Positions 18,172-27,364 of a stretch of 64,000 nt of DNA are shown here, piece after piece; the first letter of the stretch is position 1; each line of letters starts with the position of its first letter. Position numbers and translations under genes: made by a program. The notes under the pieces were generated by a model. The model saw only the letters and a list, made by a program, of their open reading frames with translations. It did no database searches and had not been told where the DNA came from. Origin of the DNA: Sphingomonas changbaiensis NBRC 104936 (GTDB lineage: Bacteria; Pseudomonadota; Alphaproteobacteria; Sphingomonadales; Sphingomonadaceae). The stretch covers positions 166,879 to 230,878 of the forward strand of contig NZ_BBWU01000048.1 of the NCBI RefSeq assembly GCF_000974765.1, written 5' to 3'.

Positions 18172-19048
18172 CGCCCTCCGGATTCCGTTCGTTTCGAGCG
18201 AAGTCGAGAAACGCAGCTCCCGCGCCAACGTGTCTCGACTTCGCTCGACACGAACGGTTTTGGGTTTGGCAGTCCTCTTGCTCCTCGCCCTGTTCCTGAC
18301 GACTCCCGCCTTTGCCCAGGCAGCGCCGGCGGCAGCCCCCGTTGCCGCGCCGGCCCAGCCGGGCGCGCCGGAAGCGCTCGACCGCGCGCTGAACCAGATC
18401 GGCGGCAACGGCCAGGCGCCGCTGTCGCTGAGCCTGCAGGTGCTCATCATCATGTCGCTGCTGACGGTGCTGCCGTCGCTGCTGCTGATGATGACCAGCT
18501 TCACGCGCATCATCATCGTGCTGTCTATTTTGAGGCAGGCGCTCGGCCTCAGCCAGACGCCGCCGAACCAGGTCCTGGTCGGCCTGTCGCTGTTCCTGAC
18601 CCTGTTCGTGATGTCGCCGGTGCTGAGCCGCGTGAATGCCGAAGCGATCAAGCCCTATGCCGCCGGCCAGATCCAGGCGGGCGAGCTGATCTCGCGCAGC
18701 GGCAACGTGCTGCACGGTTTCATGATGAAGCAGACGCGCGTGAAGGACGTGCAGATGTTCGCCGGCATCGCCAAGCAGGGCCCGTTCGCGAGCCCCAATG
18801 ACGTGCCCTTCTCGATCGCGCTGCCGGCCTTCGTCACGTCCGAGCTGAAGACCGCGTTTCAGATCGGGTTCCTGATCTTCCTGCCGTTCCTCGTCATCGA
18901 CCTCGTCGTCGCCAGCGTGCTGATGGCGCTGGGCATGATGATGCTGTCCCCGACGATCATCTCCTTGCCCTTCAAGCTGCTGCTGTTCGTCCTCGTCGAC
19001 GGCTGGGCGCTGACGATGGGCTCGCTCGCCAACTCGTTCGTGAGCTGA
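18164..19048 (+). CDS. fliP: Flagellar export gate protein FliP with repeat-derived N-terminus
   Basis: 294 residues. The core is standard Fli[61 protein letters not shown] and [17 protein letters not shown], four membrane helices. A cleavable signal peptide precedes it (hydrophobic residues 32-45, likely cut after AFA at 51). Its n-region is unusually long: residues 8-31 are encoded by a palindromic repeat (18185-18257). The GTG at 18164 is chosen because it has GCGGAAAG upstream and overlaps fliO; a second in-frame GTG at 18230 would give a shorter n-region but has no ribosome site. Confidence 0.93.
   Translation: MISALRIPFVSSEVEKRSSRANVSRLRSTRTVLGLAVLLLLALFLTTPAFAQAAPAAAPVAAPAQPGAPEALDRALNQIGGNGQAPLSLSLQVLIIMSLLTVLPSLLLMMTSFTRIIIVLSILRQALGLSQTPPNQVLVGLSLFLTLFVMSPVLSRVNAEAIKPYAAGQIQAGELISRSGNVLHGFMMKQTRVKDVQMFAGIAKQGPFASPNDVPFSIALPAFVTSELKTAFQIGFLIFLPFLVIDLVVASVLMALGMMMLSPTIISLPFKLLLFVLVDGWALTMGSLANSFVS
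18185..18257. repeat. Family A palindromic repeat inside the fliP reading frame
   Basis: Two 29-base arms (18185-18213 and 18229-18257) are inverted copies of each other with two mismatches, separated by 15 bases. The arms carry the core CTCGACTTCGCTCGA. The same element occurs at 54693-54767 and, diverged, at 50825-50901. Here the length keeps the fliP frame open. Confidence 0.85.
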
Positions 19049-19053
19049 CGCAA

Positions 19054-19323
19054 ATGGACGCATCCTATTTCATTGGTGTCGGCCGCGAGGCGCTTTGGGT
19101 GCTGGCGCTTGCCACGCTGCCGATCCTTATCCCGGCGCTCCTCACGGGGTTGCTGCTGGGCATGATCCAGGCGGCGACCTCGATCAACGAAGCGACGCTG
19201 ACGTTCATCCCCAAGGTCGCCGTGGTCGGTATCTCGCTGGTGATCTTCGGCAGCATGATCCTCGGGCTCCTGTCCGACTTCACCATTTCGATCTTCGACC
19301 GCATCCCCGATCTCGTCAGGTAG
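19054..19323 (+). CDS. fliQ: Flagellar export gate protein FliQ
   Basis: 89 residues with two membrane helices. The pattern LPILIPALLTGLLLGMIQAA followed by TSINEATLTFIPKVAVVG is the FliQ signature. FliQ packs with FliP and FliR to form the helical export gate in the MS ring. It is five bases after fliP and two bases before fliR. Confidence 0.96.
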   Translation: MDASYFIGVGREALWVLALATLPILIPALLTGLLLGMIQAATSINEATLTFIPKVAVVGISLVIFGSMILGLLSDFTISIFDRIPDLVR

Positions 19324-19325
19324 CG

Positions 19326-20102
19326 ATGCTCGGGCTCGGCCTGCCCTCCGTCGAACCGGCCCTGTTCGCGCTGATCTTCGTGATGGTGCGGATCGGGGCG
19401 GCGTTCATCGCCGCGCCGGTGTTCGGGGCAGTGTCGGTGCCGCTGACGGTCCGGATCGTGCTTGCGGCTGCGATCGGCATTCTTGTCGTCAACAACGCCG
19501 CCGTCGCGACGCCGCAGGCGGTGTTCTCGCTCGAAACCTTCCTGCAGGTGGCGCAGGAGGCGCTGGTCGGCCTGGCGCTCGGCTTTGTCCTCCAGATCGC
19601 CTTTGCCGGCCCGCTGGTCGCGAGCGAAGCCATCGGCAACACGATGGGCCTGGGCTTCGCTTCGACCGTCGACCCGCAGCGCGGTGCGCCGACGCCGGCG
19701 CTTGGTCAATTTCTGTCGATCATGATGACCTTGCTGTTCCTGTCGCTGGACGGGCACCTGGTCCTGGTCGACCTGGTCGTGCGCAGCTATCGCGTGCTGC
19801 CGCCGGGCGATGCCTGGCTTTCCCCCGACCGGCTGAAGGCGATCGCGCTGTTCGGCAGCTATGCCTTTGCGTCGGGCCTGCTACTGGCGCTGCCGGTCGG
19901 TTTCATCATCCTGTGCCTCAATATCATCGTCGGGATGATCTCGCGATCGGCGCCGGCCTTGAACCTGTTCGCCATCGGCCTGCCCGCAAGCCTCGCCACC
20001 GGCCTGGTCGCGTTCGCCATCGCTTTCCCCGCGATGGGCGACACGATGGGCCTGATTATCCGTGAGGCCCTGTCCGCCACCGCCAACCTGGTGCTCGACT
20101 GA
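19326..20102 (+). CDS. fliR: Flagellar export gate protein FliR
   Basis: 258 residues, about six membrane helices. Conserved stretches include FVMVRIGAAFIAAPVFGA, ALGFVLQIAFAGPLVASEAI and DPQRGAPTPALGQFL. The long open frame from 19095 overlaps fliQ; the ATG at 19326, two bases after the fliQ stop, is the real start. The stop overlaps the flhB start by one base. Confidence 0.95.
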   Translation: MLGLGLPSVEPALFALIFVMVRIGAAFIAAPVFGAVSVPLTVRIVLAAAIGILVVNNAAVATPQAVFSLETFLQVAQEALVGLALGFVLQIAFAGPLVASEAIGNTMGLGFASTVDPQRGAPTPALGQFLSIMMTLLFLSLDGHLVLVDLVVRSYRVLPPGDAWLSPDRLKAIALFGSYAFASGLLLALPVGFIILCLNIIVGMISRSAPALNLFAIGLPASLATGLVAFAIAFPAMGDTMGLIIREALSATANLVLD

Positions 20103-21232
20103 TGGCGGAGTTCGCTGAAAAAACAGAAGCGCCGACGCCGAAGCGCAGGGAAAAGGCGGCGGAGGAAGGCCAGGTCCTTCGCAGCCGCGAGCTGACGGCC
20201 GCCGCCGTCGTGCTGGCGGGCGTGTTATGGCTGGCCCTGTCCGGTCCGACCTTAATCCGCGCGCTCGAAGCGGTGATGCGCGAGAGCTTTCAATTCGGTC
20301 GGGCTGATGTCGAAGATTTCCAGCCGCTCCGCCCGATCCTGAGCGTCGGCCTGACCCTGGCGCCGTCGCTGGTGATGCTGTTTGCCGTCACGACCGGGGT
20401 ATCGGTGCTCAGCCAGGCAGGATTGGGCGGCATCAGCTTCCAGTCGAAGCTGCTCGGCTTCAAAGGGGCCCGTCTCAATCCGGGCGCCGGGCTCAAGCGC
20501 ATCTTCGGCTTTGCCGGCTGGATCGAGCTCGGCAAGGGCCTGATGAAAGTCGCGCTGCTGGGCTCGATCGGCGTCTGGATGCTGTGGTCGATGCGGCAGG
20601 AGTCGCTCGGCCTGGTTGCCGGCAATGTCGAAAGCAGCGTCGCCGCGCTCGGCTGGCGGCTGGTCATGCTGCTGCTGGTCATGTCCGGCGGCCTGCTGCT
20701 GATCGCCGGCATCGACGTGCCGATCCAGTTCATCCGCCTCTTGAACAAGCTCAAGATGAGCAAGCAGGAGATCAAGGACGAACATAAGCAGGCCGAGGGT
20801 TCGCCTGAATCGAAGGCGGCGCAGCGCCGGCGGATGTTCGAGATCTTCAAGCAGAGCGCGCGCAAGTCGGTCGGCACCGCGCACGTCGTGCTCACCAACC
20901 CGACCCACTTCGCGGTCGCCCTGCGCTACGAGCGCGGCCAGGACGAAGTGCCGGTGGTGGTCGCCAAGGGGCGCGGGGCGAAGGCACTCGCGATCCGCGA
21001 ATTGGCGCAGGAACTCGAAAAGCCGGTGCTCGAATATCCGGCCCTTGCCCGCGCGGTTTACTACACCAGTCGCGAGGGCCAGCAGGTCCGCGACGACCTC
21101 TATGTCGCGATCGCGACCGTGCTCGCCTTCGTCTTCGGCGTGAACCTGCGCGCCGGTGGCGGCCAGCCCAACGTGATCGTCCCCGATTCCGCGCTGTTCG
21201 ACGAGAACGGCGTCCGGGTGGCCCGGGCCTAA
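20102..21232 (+). CDS. flhB: Flagellar export switch protein FlhB
   Basis: 376 residues. N-terminal EKTEAPTPKRREKAAEEGQ is the FlhB family start, followed by four membrane helices and a cytoplasmic domain with the autocleavage motif NPTH at residues 266-269. Cleavage between Asn and Pro enables the switch from rod/hook to filament substrates triggered by FliK. Last of the export-gate genes; fliD begins 42 bases later with a GAGGAG ribosome site. Confidence 0.96.
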   Translation: MAEFAEKTEAPTPKRREKAAEEGQVLRSRELTAAAVVLAGVLWLALSGPTLIRALEAVMRESFQFGRADVEDFQPLRPILSVGLTLAPSLVMLFAVTTGVSVLSQAGLGGISFQSKLLGFKGARLNPGAGLKRIFGFAGWIELGKGLMKVALLGSIGVWMLWSMRQESLGLVAGNVESSVAALGWRLVMLLLVMSGGLLLIAGIDVPIQFIRLLNKLKMSKQEIKDEHKQAEGSPESKAAQRRRMFEIFKQSARKSVGTAHVVLTNPTHFAVALRYERGQDEVPVVVAKGRGAKALAIRELAQELEKPVLEYPALARAVYYTSREGQQVRDDLYVAIATVLAFVFGVNLRAGGGQPNVIVPDSALFDENGVRVARA

Positions 21233-21274
21233 ACATCCGGCGCGCGCGGCCGATTATGCATTGAGGAGACGAAG

Positions 21275-22690
21275 ATGGCCGACTCGATTGCAGTGACCCT
21301 CGGCGCCGGTTCGGGCATCGACACCAAAGCGCTGGTCGCCTCGCTGGTCGACGCGCAGTTTTCGGCCAAGAGCAAGGCCCTCGCTGCCCGCAAGGACACG
21401 GTCACCTCGCAGATTTCGGCCTTGTCGCAGCTCCGCTCGGGCCTGACCGGCTTTTCGACCGCACTCACCAGCCTGATCTCGGGCGGCACGCTCTCCACCC
21501 AGCCGATCAGCTCCGATACCTCGGTCCTGGGCGTGGGGCTTCTGCCCGGCGCGAACATCAGCGGCCTGTCGGCAAGCCTTGAAGTGAAGAAGCTCGCCAA
21601 TGCGCAGGTGGTGACGTCGGGTTCCGTCGCGGACAGCACCGCCGCATTCGGCAAAGGCACGCTGACGATCACGCTTGGCACTGCGACCTACGATACCAAC
21701 AACGTGCCGACCGGCTTCACCCCGAAATCCGGCGCAACCCCGGTGGTGGTCACGATCGGCGACAGCCAGAACAGCCTCGCCGGCATTGCCAGCGCCATCA
21801 ATGCGGCCAAGGCGGGCGTGACCGCGACCGTGATCACCGATTCGACCGGCTCGCGCCTGTCGATCAAGGGCCAGACCGGCGCGGACCAGGCATTCACGAT
21901 CGACGCGACCGAGGACGCCACTGCTCCGGGCCTGTCTGCCCTTGCCTTCAACACGGGCGCGCAGGCGATGACGCTCACTCGGAAATCGAACGACGCGCTG
22001 GTCGCGTTGGACGGCGTCGACGTGCTGCGCCCGACCAACAGCATCAGTGACCTGATCGCGGGCGTGAAGCTCGATCTGGTCAAGGAAGCGCCGGGCCAGA
22101 CGATCGCGATCAACACCTCGCCGCCGACATCCGCGCTTAGCCAGGCGGTCAACGACATCGTCGAAACCTACAACCAGCTCATCGCGATCGCGAAGGAAGA
22201 CACCGACGCGACGTCGGGTGTGCTGAGATCGGACAGCGGCGCGAGAGACCTGATGCGCCAGCTCCGCGAGCTGACCGGCCAGAATATCAACCCCGACGCC
22301 GGCACCGGCGACCCGACCACGCTTGCGGAACTCGGCGTGAAGACCAATCGCGACGGCACCCTTTCGCTGGATACGGCGACGCTGCAGCGCGCGCTGTCGA
22401 ACTCCGGCCCCGCGGTCGAGAAGATGCTGAACGTCGGCCTCGGCTCGGCGCTGCGCCAGATTTCGCTGTCGCTGACCGGCCCCGGCGGCGCGCTCACCTC
22501 CAGCCAGTCCGGCTATAGCCGGCTGCAGAAGTCGATCGCGGATGAAGAGCTGCAGATCCAGACAGACACCCAGAACATGACCGACCGGCTGACGCTGCAA
22601 TATGCAAACATGGACGCGCGCGTTTCCGCCTACAAGGCGACGCAGAGCTTTCTCCAGCAGCAGATCGCCGCCTGGACCAAGAACGGATGA
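21275..22690 (+). CDS. fliD: Flagellar filament cap protein FliD
   Basis: 471 residues. N-terminal FliD_N domain (GAGSGIDTKALVASLVDAQF) and C-terminal FliD_C domain (AVNDIVETYNQLIAIAKEDT, ELTGQNINPDAG, LSLDTATLQRALSNS), with a coiled-coil end (LQKSIADEELQIQTDTQNM). It caps the filament and folds incoming flagellin. The stop overlaps fliS by four bases. Confidence 0.95.
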   Translation: MADSIAVTLGAGSGIDTKALVASLVDAQFSAKSKALAARKDTVTSQISALSQLRSGLTGFSTALTSLISGGTLSTQPISSDTSVLGVGLLPGANISGLSASLEVKKLANAQVVTSGSVADSTAAFGKGTLTITLGTATYDTNNVPTGFTPKSGATPVVVTIGDSQNSLAGIASAINAAKAGVTATVITDSTGSRLSIKGQTGADQAFTIDATEDATAPGLSALAFNTGAQAMTLTRKSNDALVALDGVDVLRPTNSISDLIAGVKLDLVKEAPGQTIAINTSPPTSALSQAVNDIVETYNQLIAIAKEDTDATSGVLRSDSGARDLMRQLRELTGQNINPDAGTGDPTTLAELGVKTNRDGTLSLDTATLQRALSNSGPAVEKMLNVGLGSALRQISLSLTGPGGALTSSQSGYSRLQKSIADEELQIQTDTQNMTDRLTLQYANMDARVSAYKATQSFLQQQIAAWTKNG

Positions 22691-23085
22691 GCTATGCGTC
22701 GCGCCTTCACCGCGATCCGCGCGAGACGTATCGGTCGGTCGATGTCGCAAGTCGCACCGGCGGCGCGAACCCGCACCAGCTGATCGCGATCCTGTACGAG
22801 GATTTGCTGCGCGAGCTGCGGCTTGGCGCGCTTGCCATCGACGAGTCCGATCACCCGGCCAAGAATGCGCGGCTGACGAAAGCGATCGCGCTGCTGTTCG
22901 CGCTGGAAGCCGGCCTCGATTTCGACAAGGGCGCATCCGTCGCAGAAGCCCTGTCGCGCTTTTACCGCGGCTGCCGCGATGCCATCATGCGGGCGAGCAT
23001 CGAAAGCAACGCCGCCCTGGTTCGGGATGTGGTCGCCAATGTCGGCGAGATCGCCGAAAGCTGGAAAGCGATCGGGCGGGGATAG
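22687..23085 (+). CDS. fliS: Flagellin export chaperone FliS
   Basis: 132 residues, all helical, with the FliS core ANPHQLIAILYEDLLRELRL and a C-terminal helix around AALVRDVVANVGEIAESW. FliS binds the flagellin C-terminal helix to prevent early polymerisation. It is the last gene of the operon. Its stop abuts the stop of the convergent glycosyltransferase/decarboxylase gene with no gap and no recognisable terminator. Confidence 0.93.
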   Translation: MSYASRLHRDPRETYRSVDVASRTGGANPHQLIAILYEDLLRELRLGALAIDESDHPAKNARLTKAIALLFALEAGLDFDKGASVAEALSRFYRGCRDAIMRASIESNAALVRDVVANVGEIAESWKAIGRG

Positions 23086-25170
23086 TCACTCCGCCGCGAC
23101 TATCTCCATCTGCATTGCTGCTTTGCGCCGCGGCCGCTCGATCGCCCGAGCGAACCAGGCGGTCGTCTGCTCAAGTCCTTTCTGAAGTCCCACTTCGGGC
23201 CGCCAGCCGAGCAGCCGCTTCGCCTTGCCGATGTCCGGCCGCCGCCGCCGCGGATCGTCGACGGGGAGAGGCCGATAGACCAGTTCGGCGTCGGTGCCCG
23301 TAAGCGCAATCACGCGCTCGGCGAGATCGGAGACCGTCAGCTCGATCGGGTTGCCGAGATTGACCGGTCCCGGCTGCGCGCCTTCGTAGCGGGACAGGCG
23401 GATCAATCCGTCGACCAGATCGTCGACATAGCAGAAGCTGCGCGTCTGGCTGCCGTCGCCATAGATGGTGATGTCGTCGCCCGACAGCGCCTGGCAGATC
23501 AGGTTGGACACCACGCGTCCGTCGTCCGGGCGCATGCGCGGGCCATAGGTGTTGAAGATGCGCGCCACGCGCACTTCGGCACGGCCGAGCCGGTCGAAAT
23601 CGAATGCCAGCGTCTCTGCCGCGCGCTTGCCTTCGTCATAGCAGGCGCGCGGACCCGTGCAGTTGACCCAGCCGCGATAGCTTTCCGGCTGCGGGTGCAT
23701 TTCGGGATCGCCATAGACCTCGCTGGTCGATGACAGCAGGAAACGCGCGCCTGCCCGCTCGGCAAGGCGCAGCAGTTGCGAAGCGCCGACCACGTTGGTC
23801 AGCATCGTGTGCTCCGGGTCGGCCTGATAGTGCGGCGGCGATGCGGCGCAGGCGAGATCGAAGACGATCGCCAGGCTTTTCGTGCTACGGGCCAGGGCGC
23901 CGGGCAGCGGGTCGATCACATCGCCCTCGATCAGGTCGAACCGGCTTTCCCGCCGCAAATGCCGGACATTCTCCTCCCGCCCGGTCTGGAAATTATCGAA
24001 GCACAGGACATGATAGCCGTCCGCGATCAGCCGCTCGCAGATATGCGAGCCGATGAACCCGGCGCCCCCGGCAACCAGTGCAGTCTTTTTCGGTGTCATC
24101 GTCCTGCTCCGACCCTTCTTCTTGCGACCTGCGGCTTCGGTGAGATGCGCGTCCAGCTCGGCCGCGCGATGGACGGCGGTGTGGCTCGTCAGCGTGCGGG
24201 TGCGCGCTGCCTCGCCGATCGCTGCGGCATTGGTGTCGAGCGCGGCGATCACGTCGTCACTCGTGTCGGCGAGCATGATCTCGCGGCCTGGCTCGAACAG
24301 CCGGTCGAGTCCGTCCCACCGGTCCGAAATGATCGGCGTCGCGCACGCCCCTGCCTCGAACAGGCGCACCGACGGCGACCATCCGGCCTTGATCATGTCT
24401 GCACGCGTGACGTTCAGCGTGAAACGGGACGCGGCGTAAAAGGCCGCGTGATCGGCCGGCGGCACGTGCTCGATCCGGTCGACATTGGCCGGCCAGTCGA
24501 TGTCGTCCGGATATTGCGGGCCCGCGACGGCAAAACGCCGATCGGGGCAGCGCCGGGCCGGCTCGATCAGCAGCGTGTCGAGAATCGGCTGCCGATCCGG
24601 ACTGTAGGTGCCGAGGTACGACAGATCCCAGCGCTTCCCCGTGTCGATCGGCCGGTAAATGTCCGGATCGACCGAGCAATAGAGCGCCCGCGCCGCGGGC
24701 GACCCATAATGCCGCTCGATATGCTGCAGCGTCGGGCCGCCGGTGAACGACAGATAGAGGCCGTATCCGGGGATCAGATCGGGCGCGAGATATTCGAAAT
24801 CGCCGCGCTCCAGCTTCGCCAACGTGACCGGCGTGTCGATATCGTAGAAGGCGGTCACGCCTTTCGCGGTGCGCTGAACCCAGCGGCCGACCGCGACTCC
24901 GTCCGGCACATAGGAGCCGACGATCACCGCATCGGCGGCCGCGACCTGATCCTTCCAGCGATCGAGTTCCGCCGCGGAGTCATAGAAGGCGAGGGTGCAG
25001 TAACCCGCGTCGCCCAGGTCGCGGTGGGCGGCGTACCAGGGCTTGTCACGCTCAAGGAACAGCACTTCGTGGCCTCGTGCCGCGAAGGCCTTCAGCAATG
25101 CGCGATAGGTGGTCGCGTGCCCGTTTCCCCAGGATGAGGAGAGCGTGAGGCCAAGGACGACCAGCTTCAT
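23086..25170 (-). CDS. Fusion of CgeB-like glycosyltransferase and UDP-glucuronate decarboxylase
   Basis: One uninterrupted 694-residue frame. Residues 1-357 are a CgeB-like glycosyltransferase (start VVLGLTLSSSWGNGHATTYR; C-terminal FNVTRADMIK-like region and VRLFEAGACATPIISDRWDG). Residues 358-694, from a Met at 24099, are an SDR that matches UDP-xylose synthase: GGAGFIGSH (NAD), ASPPHYQADP, TSEVYGDPEMHPQPE, CYDEGKR (YxxxK), RIFNTYGPRMRPDDGRVVSN and YGDGSQTRSFCYVDDL. A basic linker (GRKKKGRSRT) joins them. Either a true bifunctional protein that makes UDP-xylose and transfers a sugar, or internal initiation at 24099 also yields the second half. The ATG overlaps the upstream glycosyltransferase stop; the frame extends further 5-prime to 25584 only over that gene. 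Confidence 0.85.
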   Translation of the reverse strand: MKLVVLGLTLSSSWGNGHATTYRALLKAFAARGHEVLFLERDKPWYAAHRDLGDAGYCTLAFYDSAAELDRWKDQVAAADAVIVGSYVPDGVAVGRWVQRTAKGVTAFYDIDTPVTLAKLERGDFEYLAPDLIPGYGLYLSFTGGPTLQHIERHYGSPAARALYCSVDPDIYRPIDTGKRWDLSYLGTYSPDRQPILDTLLIEPARRCPDRRFAVAGPQYPDDIDWPANVDRIEHVPPADHAAFYAASRFTLNVTRADMIKAGWSPSVRLFEAGACATPIISDRWDGLDRLFEPGREIMLADTSDDVIAALDTNAAAIGEAARTRTLTSHTAVHRAAELDAHLTEAAGRKKKGRSRTMTPKKTALVAGGAGFIGSHICERLIADGYHVLCFDNFQTGREENVRHLRRESRFDLIEGDVIDPLPGALARSTKSLAIVFDLACAASPPHYQADPEHTMLTNVVGASQLLRLAERAGARFLLSSTSEVYGDPEMHPQPESYRGWVNCTGPRACYDEGKRAAETLAFDFDRLGRAEVRVARIFNTYGPRMRPDDGRVVSNLICQALSGDDITIYGDGSQTRSFCYVDDLVDGLIRLSRYEGAQPGPVNLGNPIELTVSDLAERVIALTGTDAELVYRPLPVDDPRRRRPDIGKAKRLLGWRPEVGLQKGLEQTTAWFARAIERPRRKAAMQMEIVAAE

Positions 25171-26255
25171 GCGGCGCTCCGCATCTGGGCGGCTTCGTCG
25201 GCCAGGATCGCATCCACCTGCGCGCCGCGTAAGCTGTAGGTGTGTTCGGCAAGCACACGGGCCAGCGCCGCTTCGCCGATCGCCTGCGCCCGCTGGGGCG
25301 TAAGGGCGCGAACATGCTCGGCGACGTCCTGTCCGTCGCGCGCCACCAGCACTTCCTCGTCGGGCTTCAGGAACAGCTCGATGCCTTCCCAGGCATCGGT
25401 GATCAGGCAGGCGGCGGCGCCCGCTGCCTCGAACACGCGCGTCGCCGGCGAAAAACCGATATTGGCCATCGAATCTCGCGCGACGTTCAGCACGGCCAAA
25501 GGGGTGCAGTTGAAGGCATTGTGCTCGGCGGTGCCGACATGGCCGAGATGCCGGACATTGCCGGGCAGCTCTTTCCATTGCCATCCATTGCCGCCGATCA
25601 GGAACTGACGTTCGGGCAGTGCGGCGGCGGGCTTCAGGAAGAATTCTTCTACCCGCGCCTCGCGGTCCGGCAGCCGATTGCCGAGAAAGGCAAGATCGGC
25701 GGTGAAGCGGGGGTCCGGATCGACGGGGTGGTGCGTCGCAGGATCGAGCGCATTGTAGATCGGGACGCAGCGCCGCGCGCCGAAACCCTCATAGGCATCC
25801 ACCACCGGATCGCCGCCGCCATAGGTAAAGACCAGATCCAGCTGCTTCAGCGCCTCGCGAAGCGGATGATCCTCTGCGGTGCGCATTTCATCGAGCGTCG
25901 CCGCTGCATCGACATCCCAAAAAATCCGGATCGCATGGGGTGCGGCGTTGCGGATCACGCCCTGTAGCAGCTCGGTATCGAACACGCCGACGCCGCTGGC
26001 CTTGACGACCACGTCCGCCTGCCGGGCCTCGGCCAGCACCTTCGCCAGTGCTTCGTCGGTTGCCGGATAGACCACAGAGCGCGCCCAGTGCGGCGGATCG
26101 ATGTCGCGATGCTGCTGCCGGTCGAACGCGTCCGGCTCGTAGAAGGTGATCTCGTGACCGCGCGCGGCGAGGTCGCGGAGAAGCCCGCGATAATAGGTCG
26201 CGGCGCCGTTCCAGTAAGAAGAGACCAGGCTCGATCCGTAGAAGGCGATCTTCAT
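25167..26255 (-). CDS. CgeB-like glycosyltransferase
   Basis: 362 residues. N-terminal Rossmann half begins KIAFYGSSLVSSYWNGAATY and LLRDLAARGHEITFYEPDAF; the C-terminal half has FNCTPLAVLNVARDSMANIG and the nucleotide-sugar binding block RVFEAAGAAACLITDAWEGI. This C-terminal pattern belongs to the CgeB/Glyco_trans_1_2 group of GT-B enzymes. No signal peptide, so cytoplasmic. Donor and acceptor unknown. Overlaps both neighbours by four bases and is clearly homologous to them. Confidence 0.85.
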   Translation of the reverse strand: MKIAFYGSSLVSSYWNGAATYYRGLLRDLAARGHEITFYEPDAFDRQQHRDIDPPHWARSVVYPATDEALAKVLAEARQADVVVKASGVGVFDTELLQGVIRNAAPHAIRIFWDVDAAATLDEMRTAEDHPLREALKQLDLVFTYGGGDPVVDAYEGFGARRCVPIYNALDPATHHPVDPDPRFTADLAFLGNRLPDREARVEEFFLKPAAALPERQFLIGGNGWQWKELPGNVRHLGHVGTAEHNAFNCTPLAVLNVARDSMANIGFSPATRVFEAAGAAACLITDAWEGIELFLKPDEEVLVARDGQDVAEHVRALTPQRAQAIGEAALARVLAEHTYSLRGAQVDAILADEAAQMRSAA

Positions 26256-27364
26256 GCGGTGGCTTTCATCAAGGCGGGCGCGGCGAGCCGCGCGACAATG
26301 TCGAGCAATTCCTGCGCGCGGTGTGCGCAGCTATGGCGGCTGCGGATCGCGGCGAGGCCGTTCGCGACCAGGCTGGCACGCAAGTCGGCGTCGCCGCGAA
26401 CGGCGCGTAGATGCCGCGTCATCTCGTGGCCGTCCCGGGCGATGAGGTAGTCCTCGCCCGGCCGGAACAGGCCTTCGGCATCGTCCCACGGCGCGCAGAC
26501 CAGCGGGATGCCGCATGCCAGCGCCTCGAAAACGCGGATCGTCGGGATGCCGGGCAGCATGTCCGTGTAGAAGCGCCGCGGCACATGGACGGTCGCCAGA
26601 TGCCGCGCATAGACGTCCGGCGCGCGAGCGTTCGGCAACCAGCCGCGGAATGCGACGCCATAACGCTCCAGCATCGCCAGCGCCTCCGGCGGATAGCGGA
26701 CGCCATAGATGTCGAGCGGCAGCCCGGCTTCGCGCGCCGGGCGGAACAGAAATTCTTCCAGCTCCGCCGAACGTTCGCCATCGCCCCAATTGCCGATCCA
26801 GACGAGGCCGTGTCGTGATTGTTCGTCGCTTGGCGGGTGAAACAGGCGCGTGTCGGCAGCTTCGTGCCATACGAAGACCCGCTCGCCCCAACCCCAGCGG
26901 CGATAGACGTCCGCCAGCGTCTCGCCGAACGCGAGCACGCCGTCATAGGCGGTGAGGTCATAGGCGCGCATCGCCGCCGGATCGCTGACGGCGCGGTGGT
27001 GGGTGTCGTGGAACAGCAACGTGAATCGGCCGCCGCTCGCCCGCGCCTGACCGAGAGCGGCGACCAGGGCATGATCGTTCCACTCGTGCACGATCACCAG
27101 ATCTGCGCCGTCGATCAGCTCGGCGGGATCATCCTCCGCCGCGTACACGGTCGAGCGCAGATCCGGATAGGCACTGCGCCATGCGTCCAGTCCGGCATCG
27201 CCGTGGTCGGCGAGCAGGTTCTGAAGACTCCAGGCTCCTTCGGGCTCAAACGCCTGCACGTCGTGCCCCAGCGCCTGCAGCTCGCGGAGAACGCCGCGCA
27301 GGAAATGGGCGTTGCCGTGGTTCCAGCAGCTCGCGAGCGAATGCGTGAAATATGCGATCTTCAT
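26252..27364 (-). CDS. CgeB-like glycosyltransferase
   Basis: 370 residues. N-terminus KIAYFTHSLASCWNHGNAHF and VLRELQALGHDVQAFEPEG parallels the two genes downstream; the C-terminus has HVPRRFYTDMLPGIPTIRVF and EALACGIPLVCAPWDDAEGL, then FRPGEDYLIARDG, a standard GT-B nucleotide-sugar site. Third member of a tandem paralogous set. Overlaps the GT4 gene upstream (ATGA) and the next glycosyltransferase downstream. Confidence 0.85.
   Translation of the reverse strand: MKIAYFTHSLASCWNHGNAHFLRGVLRELQALGHDVQAFEPEGAWSLQNLLADHGDAGLDAWRSAYPDLRSTVYAAEDDPAELIDGADLVIVHEWNDHALVAALGQARASGGRFTLLFHDTHHRAVSDPAAMRAYDLTAYDGVLAFGETLADVYRRWGWGERVFVWHEAADTRLFHPPSDEQSRHGLVWIGNWGDGERSAELEEFLFRPAREAGLPLDIYGVRYPPEALAMLERYGVAFRGWLPNARAPDVYARHLATVHVPRRFYTDMLPGIPTIRVFEALACGIPLVCAPWDDAEGLFRPGEDYLIARDGHEMTRHLRAVRGDADLRASLVANGLAAIRSRHSCAHRAQELLDIVARLAAPALMKATA

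Noticed and set aside
23060..23110. Terminator expected between fliS and the convergent glycosyltransferase gene
   Set aside because: The stops abut and no hairpin with a T-run is visible.
25171..25584. 5-prime extension of the glycosyltransferase/decarboxylase fusion frame
   Set aside because: Overlaps the upstream glycosyltransferase in another frame; the ATG at 25170 with a four-base overlap fits the operon.
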